Source: Palsa-739 sp036512155 (lineage in GTDB: Bacteria > Actinomycetota > Thermoleophilia > Gaiellales > Gaiellaceae). Taken from it: a stretch of 8,519 nucleotides of DNA. The notes under the pieces are model-generated. The model had not been told where the DNA came from. It searched no databases and saw only the letters and a program-made list of their open reading frames with translations. Each line of letters begins with the position of its first letter. Position 1 is the first letter of the stretch. The stretch spans positions 1 through 8,519 of the forward strand of contig DATCBD010000035.1 in NCBI GenBank assembly GCA_036512155.1, given 5' to 3'. Positions 1-6,140 of this stretch are shown piece after piece. The position numbers were made by a program, and so were the translations under genes.

Positions 1-938
1 AGCGGCGCAAGCTCGAGGCCGGCGACGATCGGCGACTTCCCCTGCGGGCCCTGGAAGTAGAAGACGAACAGGAACATCAGCGCGAAGCGGGAGAGACCGT
101 TGATGAACGCTGCGCCGGACGCCGCTGCGAAGAGCTTGTTCCGGAAGAGCGAGAGGTCGAGCATCGGCGCGCGCCCGTGCCGTTCGATGAGCACGAAGAT
201 CGGCAGGAACACGATCGCGGCGGCGAAGCCGGCGATGACGAGCCAGTTGTTCCAGCCCGACAGTCCGCCCTTCGACAGGGCAAGGACGAGCCCCGTTAAC
301 CCGATCACGAACGTGGACGTGCCGACAAGGTCGAGCCCGCGTTCCTGGTCGCGACCGGAGATCTCGTGCAGCACGAGATACGCCCACGCGGAGCCGAGCA
401 GGCCGAGCGGGACGTTGAACCAGAAGACCCACGGCCAGTTGATGGCGACGAGCGCGCCGCCGAGCACCGGGCCGATGACGAGCCCGACCGCGGCCACCAT
501 CGTGTTCGTGCCCATGGCGAGCCCGAGCTCCTCCTTCGGGAACGCATCCGTGACGAGCGCGGCCGCGTTCGCGAAGAGGAACGCGCCGCCGACGCCCTGG
601 AGGACGCGCCAGAGGATGAGCTGCGTCCCGCTGCCGGAGAAGCCGGCGCCGAGCGACGCGGCCGAGAAGACGAGGAAGCCGAGCACGTATGCGTGCTTGC
701 GCCCGAACAGGTCGGACAACCGTCCCGCCGTCAGGACGAGCACGGTGGAGACGATCATGTAGACGAGGATGACCCAGACGAGCTGGAGCAACGTCGTGTG
801 CAGGCTGCGCTCGAGGTCCGGGAGCGCAATGATGAGGGTGCCCGAGTTGACGGTCGCCAGCAGCATCCCCAGGCTGGTGCAGGAGAGCACCCACCACTTG
901 AACTGACGGCTATGTCTGCGACTCCGAAGAAACTTCAT
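1..938 (-). CDS. MFS efflux transporter, DHA2 (14-TM, EmrB/QacA-like) type, C-terminus cut off by window edge
   Basis: Probably a proton-driven drug or metabolite exporter in the cytoplasmic membrane; the substrate cannot be read from sequence. 312 residues are visible and the frame is open to the window edge; DHA2 proteins usually have about 450-550 residues. Motif A is GRLSDLFGRK (residues 72-81) between helices 2 and 3, motif B-like RVLQGVGGA at 111-119, the antiporter motif C-like GLVIGPVLGGAL at 152-163, and WPWVFWFNVPLGL at 168-180, a DHA2 hallmark. In motif D1 of helix 1 the usual Asp is Asn (N31 in ATVNSGTLIIALPDL), as in an actinobacterial subfamily I recall with ATINSS at this point. 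The ATG at 938 is the only upstream option: an in-frame TAA lies at 957-959. The N-terminus before helix 1 is strongly basic. No good Shine-Dalgarno is seen. The gene is divergent from ctaA and overlaps its start by 27 bp. Family certain, substrate unknown. Confidence 0.93.
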   Translation of the reverse strand, partial: MKFLRSRRHSRQFKWWVLSCTSLGMLLATVNSGTLIIALPDLERSLHTTLLQLVWVILVYMIVSTVLVLTAGRLSDLFGRKHAYVLGFLVFSAASLGAGFSGSGTQLILWRVLQGVGGAFLFANAAALVTDAFPKEELGLAMGTNTMVAAVGLVIGPVLGGALVAINWPWVFWFNVPLGLLGSAWAYLVLHEISGRDQERGLDLVGTSTFVIGLTGLVLALSKGGLSGWNNWLVIAGFAAAIVFLPIFVLIERHGRAPMLDLSLFRNKLFAAASGAAFINGLSRFALMFLFVFYFQGPQGKSPIVAGLELAP

Positions 939-1853
939 TCTTACGTCAACGTCAGTTTAGCAGCCCGGCGGGAGCTGAGCCCGGCAGGCTTCCGGCGGGT
1001 CGCCTGGTGGGCGGTCGGCTGCCTCATCGTCATCGTCGGCACCGGCGCGACCGTGCGCCTGACCGGCTCCGGTCTCGGGTGCCCGCACTGGCCGACGTGC
1101 AACAGCACGCACGCGCTGCCGAAGGGCTACCACTCCGACATCGAGTTCTCGAACCGCATCGTCTCGGCGATCACGGTCATCTCGACGCTGGCGCTCGCGA
1201 TCGCCGCCTGGCGCACGCGCGGCCTCGGACGCCGCGGCAAGGTGCTTGCGACCATCGTCTTCGCGGGCACGCTCGCGCAGGCGCCGCTCGGTGCGATCAC
1301 CGTGTACTACGACCTCAACCCGTATCTCGTCCTGACGCATCTGTTGCTGTCGCTGACCGTCCTCGGGATCGCCGTAGTGACGCTGCTCGAGGCGTCGAGG
1401 CTCGTGCGCGGCGGCGCGTCCATGCTTCCCACCCTCGCGCGCGCGGGCGGCGCGGTGCTCCTGCTCGCCGTCGGCGTGCTCGTCGTGACCGGGACGCTGG
1501 CGACGGCCGCGGGCCGCTTCCCCGGCAGTTCCGGCTCGAAGGTCGTTCCCCGTCTCGGCACTTTCCACCCGGCCGTGTGGCTGCACGTGCGCGCGGTGGC
1601 GGCGTTCGGCATCGTCTTCCTCGTGCTCGCCGTATGGGCGTGGGCCCGTCGGGCGCAATGGCCGTGGCTCCTCCGCGGCTGCGCTGCGCTGCTCGCCATC
1701 CTGCTCGTGCAGATGGGAATCGGCGAATGGCAGTACCGCACGTACGGCACCGTGCCGTGGTGGGTGGTGGTCGCGCACGTCGCCGCGGCAGCGGTTCTCT
1801 TCGCCTGGACGGTCGGCCTGGTGGCGAGGCTGTGGCGTCCAGTGCGTCACTAG
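912..1853 (+). CDS. ctaA: Heme A synthase (COX15/CtaA family), actinobacterial type
   Basis: Integral membrane enzyme that oxidises the C8 methyl of heme O to a formyl group, giving heme A for aa3-type cytochrome oxidase. At 313 residues it has the family's length, with about eight hydrophobic helices in two similar halves. VRLTGSGLGCPHWPTC (48-63) carries the paired extracytoplasmic cysteines C57 and C63. The first heme-ligand motif reads E78-F-S-N81-R, with Asn where Bacillus CtaA has His; I recall Asn here as common in actinobacterial members. Remaining candidate ligands are H143 (LTHLLLS), H225 (WLHVR) and H289 (VAHVAA). The frame is open far upstream but that part is antisense to the MFS gene. 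ATG 912 is the first plausible start; it lacks a clear Shine-Dalgarno and overlaps the divergent MFS start. A CTG at 975, just before helix 1, is a less likely alternative. It is followed after 9 bp by the PAC2 gene, so probably leads an operon. Confidence 0.93.
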   Translation: MSATPKKLHSYVNVSLAARRELSPAGFRRVAWWAVGCLIVIVGTGATVRLTGSGLGCPHWPTCNSTHALPKGYHSDIEFSNRIVSAITVISTLALAIAAWRTRGLGRRGKVLATIVFAGTLAQAPLGAITVYYDLNPYLVLTHLLLSLTVLGIAVVTLLEASRLVRGGASMLPTLARAGGAVLLLAVGVLVVTGTLATAAGRFPGSSGSKVVPRLGTFHPAVWLHVRAVAAFGIVFLVLAVWAWARRAQWPWLLRGCAALLAILLVQMGIGEWQYRTYGTVPWWVVVAHVAAAAVLFAWTVGLVARLWRPVRH

Positions 1854-1862
1854 ACTTCGTGA

Positions 1863-2747
1863 ATGCCCGAGCTGAACGTCTCGTTCACGCCGAGCCTGAA
1901 GCGGCCTGTGCTGATCGCCGCGTTTCGCGGGTGGAACGACGGAGGCCAGGGCGCGTCGCTCGGCGCCGCCTACCTCGCCAAGCAGTGGAACGCAGCGCGC
2001 TTCGCGGAGATCGAGCCGGAGTCGTTCTTCGACTTCCAGTCCGTGCGTCCGCACGTGTCGCTCGTCGACGGTGAGACGCGGCGGGTCGACTGGCCCGACA
2101 ACGGTTTCTTCCACGCGTCCATCCCGGAAGCGGGTCGTGACGCAGTGCTCCTGCTCGGCATCGAGCCGAACCTGCGCTGGCGCACGTTCTCGGGCCTCGT
2201 GCTCGAGCTTGCGCAGGACCTCGGCGTGGAGATGGTGGTCACGTTCGGGTCGCTCCTCGCCGACGTGCCGCACACGCGACCCGCGCCGGTGACGGCGGCA
2301 GCGACTGATTCCGAGCTCGTCGCAGAGCTCGGCCTCGAGGCGTCCCGCTACGAAGGCCCGACCGGCATCGTGGGGATCCTGCACGACCAGTGCCGCGAAG
2401 CCGGAATCGCATCGGTGAGCCTCTGGGCGGCCGTGCCGCACTACGTGTCGCTCGCGCCGAGCCCGCGCGCAGCGCTCGCGCTCGTGCGGCGGTTCGGCGA
2501 GCTGATGCACGTCGACGTCGACCTCGACGAGCTCGAGCACGCAGCGGAGGAGTACGCCGAACAGGTCAGCGAGGCGGTCTCGACCGACGCGGAGACGCAG
2601 GCGTACGTCGAAGAGCTCGAGCAGCGCGTCGACGCGCTGGCATCGGAGGGAGATCTGCCGTCGGGCGAGTCGCTCGCGGCGGAGCTGTCCCGCTTCCTCC
2701 GCGAGCGCGAAGAGCAAGACGAGGGCCCGGAAGGGCCTGCCGTCTAG
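1863..2747 (+). CDS. PAC2 (proteasome assembly chaperone 2) family protein
   Basis: 294 residues, cytoplasmic, no signal peptide or membrane helix. Family features in order: AFRGWNDGGQGAS near the N-terminus (20-32), FFDFQSVRPHVSLVDG (55-70), GIEPNLRWRTF (99-109), TFGSLLADVPHTRP (127-140), YEGPTGIVGILHD (163-175) and SLWAAVPHYVSLAPSPRAAL (186-205). The last ~75 residues are acidic and helical with coiled-coil character (DLDELEHAAEEYAEQ, YVEELEQRVDAL) and end in SRFLREREEQDEG. Bacterial PAC2 proteins resemble the archaeal/eukaryotic proteasome-assembly chaperone fold and are widespread in Actinobacteria, but their bacterial role is not established and no proteasome gene is visible here. ATG 1863 lies 9 bp after the ctaA stop with no evident Shine-Dalgarno, so translation is probably coupled to ctaA. 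The TAG stop (2745-2747) lies in a CTAG whose complement is the stop of the convergent helicase gene. Family assignment firm; function unknown. Confidence 0.9.
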   Translation: MPELNVSFTPSLKRPVLIAAFRGWNDGGQGASLGAAYLAKQWNAARFAEIEPESFFDFQSVRPHVSLVDGETRRVDWPDNGFFHASIPEAGRDAVLLLGIEPNLRWRTFSGLVLELAQDLGVEMVVTFGSLLADVPHTRPAPVTAAATDSELVAELGLEASRYEGPTGIVGILHDQCREAGIASVSLWAAVPHYVSLAPSPRAALALVRRFGELMHVDVDLDELEHAAEEYAEQVSEAVSTDAETQAYVEELEQRVDALASEGDLPSGESLAAELSRFLREREEQDEGPEGPAV

Positions 2748-5419
2748 GAGTGCTCGTCCTTCGCGCCGTCGCGGGCGCCGCCGGCCTCGTGCTCGTCCTG
2801 GCCGGAGTGGTGTTCTTCTTTCAAGGCATCGGTGTGATCGGCGGGTCCTTCATGAGCGGCAGCGCGAAGTGGGCCGTCATCGGGGCCGTGCTCGTTGTTG
2901 CCGGCGCCGGTTTGCTCGCCGCCGCCCGCTTCCGCAGCGGTCGCTGACGGCTTGCGGCGCCGCCGCCGCCGCTTCGGCGCACCGGACGAGGCCTGCTGCT
3001 GTTCTCCTTGCGCCGCAGTCGCGGTCGCAGCCGTCGCTTCAGCGCCGGTGCCGGGCTTCTTGCGACGCCGCCTCCGGCGGCGCGAGTTCGACGGCTGCTT
3101 CGGCGCGGGCAGGTTCTCGGAGAGCGCGAGCGCGACCTCGGTGACCGCGCCGAGCTTCTCGCGGGCGTCCTCGAGCAGCTTCGTCGCGCGCGGGGTGTAG
3201 CCCTCCGCGGACGCGAGGAGCGCGGCGCCCACCTGGACCGGCTGCTCGAGCGCGGTCTGGACGAGCTTCGCCGCGTTCTCCTCGTGGCGATGGCCGCGCG
3301 AGTTCGCGAGTGCGCCGAGGAGGCGTTTCGCCTCCGGATACTCGGTCGAGGCGCGTCGATCCTGCACCTTGCGCGTCGCGCGTGCGAGCCGCCAGGTCCA
3401 GCGCTCGAGGATCTGATCGGGTGCGTCGGGCTTGCCATCGGCGATCGCGCGCAGGAGCACGCGGATACCCGCGAGGCGCTCTTTCTCCCACGTCGGCGCC
3501 TGCGTCACGAGCGTGACGAGATCGTCGAAGTCTGCGCGTTCGACACGCATCGAGACGCGGTCTTGCAACGCCATCAGTCGCAGGCGCCGGTTCGGGTTCT
3601 CCGCTGCGGCGGTGGACAGGAACTGCTCCATCGCGCCCTTGCTCGCGCGGCCCTCGGTCAGCTTCTGCACGAACGACGAGCGCTCGTCGAAACGGATCTG
3701 CCGGCCGGCGATCGTCGCCCAGTAGCGTTGCTCGTCCTCGTCGAGGTAGCGCGGGTCGACGCGCTGCCACTCCCGCAGGATGACCGCGATGCGGCGCCGG
3801 ACGTCCGGTGTCACCGGCACGAGCCACGGCGCCGGCGTCAGGCGGCGGCGTGCTCTGCGCTGCGCACGGCGGCGCGGCGCCGGCGTGACGCGTGCGCCTT
3901 CACGGTAGAAGTCGGCGTCGAGCAGCGAGTGGAGCGAGACAACGCGCTCGTTGTGCGTCGCGCCCTTCGGGACGAAGTCGACGACGATGCCCGCTTCCTT
4001 GCGCGGATGCATGCGCATGATGCGGCCGATGCGCTGCTGGTAGACGCGCTTCGACGCCGTCGGCGCGAGGTGCATGCACACCGTCGCGCGCGGAGAGTTC
4101 CATCCTTCCGCGAGCAGCTGCGCGTTGATCAAGACGTTGATCTCGCCACGCTCATATGCGGCGAGCGTCTCTGCGAGCTTCACCGGCGGCGTGCGGCCGG
4201 ACACCGCTTCCGCCTTGATCCCGGCGGCGCGGAATTCCTGCGCGAGGTTGTATGCGTGGTCCACGCCGGCGGCGTAGACGATGCCCGGCGTGTTGTCGAA
4301 GCGATCGCGGTACAGGCTCGCGGCCGCCTGGTTCAAGGCCTGGTGGTCGAGCGTCTTGGCGAGGATCTCCTGGTCGAAGTCGCCGCCGACGATCGGCACC
4401 GAGTTGATCGCGGCCACCGGCGGGACGCGGAGGCAGCGGAGCGGCGCGATCAGGCCGCGGCGTGCGGCGTCCTGCAGGGGAAGGTCGTCGACCGACGCGG
4501 GAAAGACGTCGGAGACCTGCTTCGCGATCAACTGCTCGGTCGCCGTCATCCCGATGTAGATGGGCTCCGGGAACGACCGGATCGCGGCGGACGTCTTCTC
4601 GCCGAGCGCGGTATGCGCCTCGTCGCAGATGACGAGCTGGTACGCCTCGCGGCTGATCGAGTCCACGTGCCGTGCGAACCACGCATACGTCTGGATGGTG
4701 AGCGGGTTCGTGTGGGCCGGCTCCTTGCCGCTCACGATCGCTTCCGTGAAGCGGTCGCCGTAGCCCTCGTCGGTCAGGTCGCGCGTGAACTGCGAGACGA
4801 GCAGGCGCCGGTGCGTGAGGATGAGGACGCCGAGCGTGCGCGCCGCATCGACGAAGCCCGCCGCGGCGATCGTCTTGCCGGAGGCGGTGGGATGGCGGAA
4901 GCGATAGCGCTGGATCGCGCCCGGGTCCTGCTCGGGCGTCAGCTCCTCGGGCTCCTCTTCCTCCTCGTCGTCGTCGGCGACGATCACGTCGTCTTCGTCG
5001 TCCTCCTCTTCCACCTCGGCGACCGCGTGGCCGTTCCCGTTTCCGTTCTCCTTCTCCTCCGTGCGTTGCGCGGCGGAGATCAGCTCGGTGAGCATCCCGG
5101 CCAGCGCGTCCACCTGATGGCGGCGGAGCGCCGTGCCACCCTTCGTGCGCGGCTCGGGCTCGGCGAGGATGCGCTCGAGGCCGAGCATGAGGCCGAAGCG
5201 CACCTTCCACTGCGGGCTCGGGGCGCGGTTTCCGGCCTCGATCTCCGCGATCGCGTCGTCCAGCGCGCGGCGCCGCGCGGTGCCCGGGGCGAGGGCCTGC
5301 GCCGGATTCTCGCCGTCACGAAGGAACGGTTCACCGGCCCACGCCTCTGCGCGGAATGCCGCGGCGGCGAGCGGGTCGTTCGCCTCCGCAAAGGTCGTGT
5401 GCTGAATGGCTTCTTGCAT
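2744..5419 (-). CDS. SF2 DEAH-box helicase with acidic insertion and Arg/Lys-rich C-terminal tail
   Basis: 891 residues, cytoplasmic, ATP-dependent nucleic-acid helicase or translocase of the ResIII/DEAD family. Order: an N-terminal helical region; a Q-motif-like LRRHQ (98-102); an acidic stretch (121-165); Walker A HPTASGKT (176-183); motif Ia LTHRRLLVSQF (201-211); Walker B DEAH (266-269); motif III GMTAT (290-294); motif IV region GIVYAAGVDHA (379-389); motif V INAQLLAEGWNSPRATV (431-447); arginine-finger motif VI QQRIGRIMRMHP (461-472). All catalytic motifs look intact. Residues ~530-770 form a helix-rich domain I do not recognise, followed by two basic clusters (779-788 and 816-823) and a D/E/H/G-rich tail. 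ATG 5419 is the only start: no ATG, GTG or TTG occurs between it and an in-frame TGA near 5525. A sigma70-like promoter and hairpins precede it. The last 67 codons lie antisense to the small membrane protein gene, so the true or conserved C-terminus may end near residue 823. The substrate (RNA or DNA) is unknown; the basic tail would suit RNA binding. Confidence 0.92.
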   Translation of the reverse strand: MQEAIQHTTFAEANDPLAAAAFRAEAWAGEPFLRDGENPAQALAPGTARRRALDDAIAEIEAGNRAPSPQWKVRFGLMLGLERILAEPEPRTKGGTALRRHQVDALAGMLTELISAAQRTEEKENGNGNGHAVAEVEEEDDEDDVIVADDDEEEEEPEELTPEQDPGAIQRYRFRHPTASGKTIAAAGFVDAARTLGVLILTHRRLLVSQFTRDLTDEGYGDRFTEAIVSGKEPAHTNPLTIQTYAWFARHVDSISREAYQLVICDEAHTALGEKTSAAIRSFPEPIYIGMTATEQLIAKQVSDVFPASVDDLPLQDAARRGLIAPLRCLRVPPVAAINSVPIVGGDFDQEILAKTLDHQALNQAAASLYRDRFDNTPGIVYAAGVDHAYNLAQEFRAAGIKAEAVSGRTPPVKLAETLAAYERGEINVLINAQLLAEGWNSPRATVCMHLAPTASKRVYQQRIGRIMRMHPRKEAGIVVDFVPKGATHNERVVSLHSLLDADFYREGARVTPAPRRRAQRRARRRLTPAPWLVPVTPDVRRRIAVILREWQRVDPRYLDEDEQRYWATIAGRQIRFDERSSFVQKLTEGRASKGAMEQFLSTAAAENPNRRLRLMALQDRVSMRVERADFDDLVTLVTQAPTWEKERLAGIRVLLRAIADGKPDAPDQILERWTWRLARATRKVQDRRASTEYPEAKRLLGALANSRGHRHEENAAKLVQTALEQPVQVGAALLASAEGYTPRATKLLEDAREKLGAVTEVALALSENLPAPKQPSNSRRRRRRRKKPGTGAEATAATATAAQGEQQQASSGAPKRRRRRRKPSATAAEAGGGEQTGAGNNEHGPDDGPLRAAAHEGPADHTDALKEEHHSGQDEHEAGGARDGAKDEHS
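2750..2947 (+). CDS. Small two-helix membrane protein of unknown function, antisense to the helicase 3' end
   Basis: 65 residues from GTG 2750 to TGA 2947. Two hydrophobic helices (about 5-24 and 41-59) flank a central GIGVIGGSFMSGSAKWAVIG segment and a short basic tail (ARFRSGR). I recognise this layout (F.QGIG..GGSFM.G...WA..GA...) from small uncharacterised membrane proteins in Actinobacteria and other phyla; the family match is from memory. The frame is open further upstream, but that part runs inside the PAC2 gene and looks like shadow sequence. GTG 2750 starts 2 bp after the PAC2 TAG stop, so it is probably translated by coupling; the AGGAG at 2746-2750 runs into the start codon and cannot serve as a normal ribosome-binding site. 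The whole gene lies antisense to the last codons of the helicase gene, codon opposite codon. Which product is functional, or whether both are, cannot be settled here, but the family-like pattern favours this being a true gene. Confidence 0.7.
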   Translation: MLVLRAVAGAAGLVLVLAGVVFFFQGIGVIGGSFMSGSAKWAVIGAVLVVAGAGLLAAARFRSGR

Positions 5420-5423
5420 ATGC

Positions 5424-5442
5424 GCAGCACCAGCGGTGCTGC
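5424..5442. other. Perfect inverted repeat just upstream of the helicase start
   Basis: GCAGCACC and GGTGCTGC form a perfect 8-bp inverted repeat with a 3-nt loop. It ends 4 nt before the helicase ATG, so it occupies exactly the place of a ribosome-binding site; no Shine-Dalgarno is seen there. In RNA it would be a stable hairpin that could affect helicase translation; as DNA it could be an operator. No T-run follows, so it is not an intrinsic terminator. The structure is seen directly; the role is inferred. Confidence 0.6.
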
Positions 5443-5463
5443 AGGCTTTCCAAAGGTGGCGCC

Positions 5464-5488
5464 GCTCGATGAGTCCCCTGGACCGAGC
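5464..5488. other. Bulged hairpin in the presumed helicase leader
   Basis: GCTCG (5464-5468) pairs with CGAGC (5484-5488) and, after a 4-nt bulge ATGA, GTCC (5473-5476) pairs with GGAC (5480-5483) around a CCT loop. It lies between the proposed promoter and the start-proximal inverted repeat, so it would fall within the helicase mRNA leader. In such GC-rich DNA a chance hairpin is possible. Confidence 0.35.
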
Positions 5489-5500
5489 CGCGCTCCACGC

Positions 5501-5528
5501 AGCATACCCGGCCTTGCGGGAGCGTCAA
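5501..5528 (-). promoter_or_regulatory. Sigma70-type promoter for the helicase gene
   Basis: On the minus strand, TTGACG (-35, 5528-5523) is followed after a 16-nt spacer by TATGCT (-10, 5506-5501). These match the consensus at 5 of 6 and 4 of 6 positions. It falls in the only sizeable intergenic gap near the helicase and points toward it, predicting transcription from about 5494 and a leader of about 75 nt. A 5-bp inverted repeat, CCCGG (5507-5511) and CCGGG (5534-5538), brackets the spacer and -35 box and could be a weak operator or part of a poor terminator for the upstream gene cluster. Prediction from sequence only. Confidence 0.55.
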
Positions 5529-5538
5529 CCTGTCCGGG

Positions 5539-6123
5539 CTAGCTCCCCAGGCCGCCGAAGACGGCGAACGGGTTCTGGGGAGTGGTCTCCCAGACCACCT
5601 CGCCGCCTAGCTCGACCTGCCCGTGCAGGCGGGCGGCCAGCGCGTCGGCGTCGTCCTTCGACGCCGTGCCGACGATGAGGTAGTGGAAGCGGCGCACGGG
5701 GTTGTACCCCTCGCCCTCGAGGGCCTCCGCCAGGGACTTCGCCTCGTCCCGCGAGGCGCACTGCACGCGGACCTCCCACGGCGCGTAGCCGCGGTCGAGC
5801 TCCTCGTCTTCCCACGTCTCGGCGGCCGGCTCGTCGTCCCAGCGCTCCTCGTCCTCGAGCCAGTGCTCGACCTTGCTGGCCTGCGCCTTCCAGCCGAGGC
5901 TGCGCAGCTGGGCGTCGATCACGCCGTGGGCGCGCTCCGCCTGGGCGCGCGACGAGGCGTAGACGAAGATCTCGTCGCCGTCGCGCGAGACGGCGAGCCG
6001 CCTCTGCTCGAGGGCCTGCGCGAGCTCGCGCGCCTCCTCGCCTAGGTCAGCGCCGAGCCGGTCGAGGAGACCGCCGGCGTGCGTCTCCTCGACCTCGATG
6101 CGAATGCGCCAGTCGTCGGCCAC
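5539..6123 (-). CDS. Conserved-looking protein of unknown function, two-domain, downstream of lepB
   Basis: 194 residues, acidic, no signal peptide or membrane helix, so probably cytoplasmic. I do not recognise a named family. It appears to hold two related alpha/beta units: residues ~3-90, with a strand (EIFVYASS), a helix (AQAERAHGVIDAQLRSLG) and a strand (KAQASKVEHWL), and residues ~115-180, with EVRVQCASRDEAKSLAEALEGEGY, strand FHYLIVGTAS, helix KDDADALAARLHG and strand GGEVVWE. They are joined by an acidic Trp-rich linker (WLEDEERWDDEPAAETWEDEELDRG, split at ~100). The duplicated strand-helix-strand pattern suggests ferredoxin-like folds. The end PQNPFAVFGG looks like a conserved motif. 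GTG 6123 is chosen because the frame upstream runs antisense-like through lepB and the first residues (VADDWRIRIEVEE) form a credible beta-strand start. It begins 17 bp after the lepB stop and is presumably co-transcribed. No strong ribosome-binding site is visible. Confidence 0.8.
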   Translation of the reverse strand: MADDWRIRIEVEETHAGGLLDRLGADLGEEARELAQALEQRRLAVSRDGDEIFVYASSRAQAERAHGVIDAQLRSLGWKAQASKVEHWLEDEERWDDEPAAETWEDEELDRGYAPWEVRVQCASRDEAKSLAEALEGEGYNPVRRFHYLIVGTASKDDADALAARLHGQVELGGEVVWETTPQNPFAVFGGLGS

Positions 6124-6140
6124 GGGCGGCGAGCTTACCG

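Noticed and set aside
366..911. In-frame upstream extension of ctaA
   Set aside because: This part is antisense to the MFS transporter and gives a low-complexity Glu/Arg/Asp-rich peptide unlike any CtaA N-terminus.
954..959. TAAACT as a -10 box for the MFS gene on the minus strand
   Set aside because: No acceptable -35 box lies 16-18 nt upstream (GGGCTC is found), so it is too weak to annotate.
957..2717. Long minus-strand open frame (586 codons) opposite ctaA and PAC2
   Set aside because: Arg/His/Glu-rich shadow without domains; ctaA and PAC2 on the plus strand are clearly real.
5463..5489. Hammerhead-ribozyme-like string: GATGA, GTCC/GGAC stem, CGAG
   Set aside because: The catalytic core does not match: CUGAUGA has an extra C (CUCGAUGA) and the required GAAA after stem II is absent (CGAG), so it is better read as a plain bulged hairpin.
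5420..5538. Possible tRNA or signal-recognition-particle RNA in the intergenic gap
   Set aside because: No T-loop GTTCGA-type sequence or acceptor stem, and no SRP GGAAG/AGCA core, could be found on either strand.
3008..5542. Very long plus-strand open frame (844 codons) opposite the helicase
   Set aside because: The product is Arg/Leu/Asp/Val-rich with no recognisable domain. It is the expected complement-strand shadow of a GC-rich gene, and the helicase motifs on the other strand are intact.
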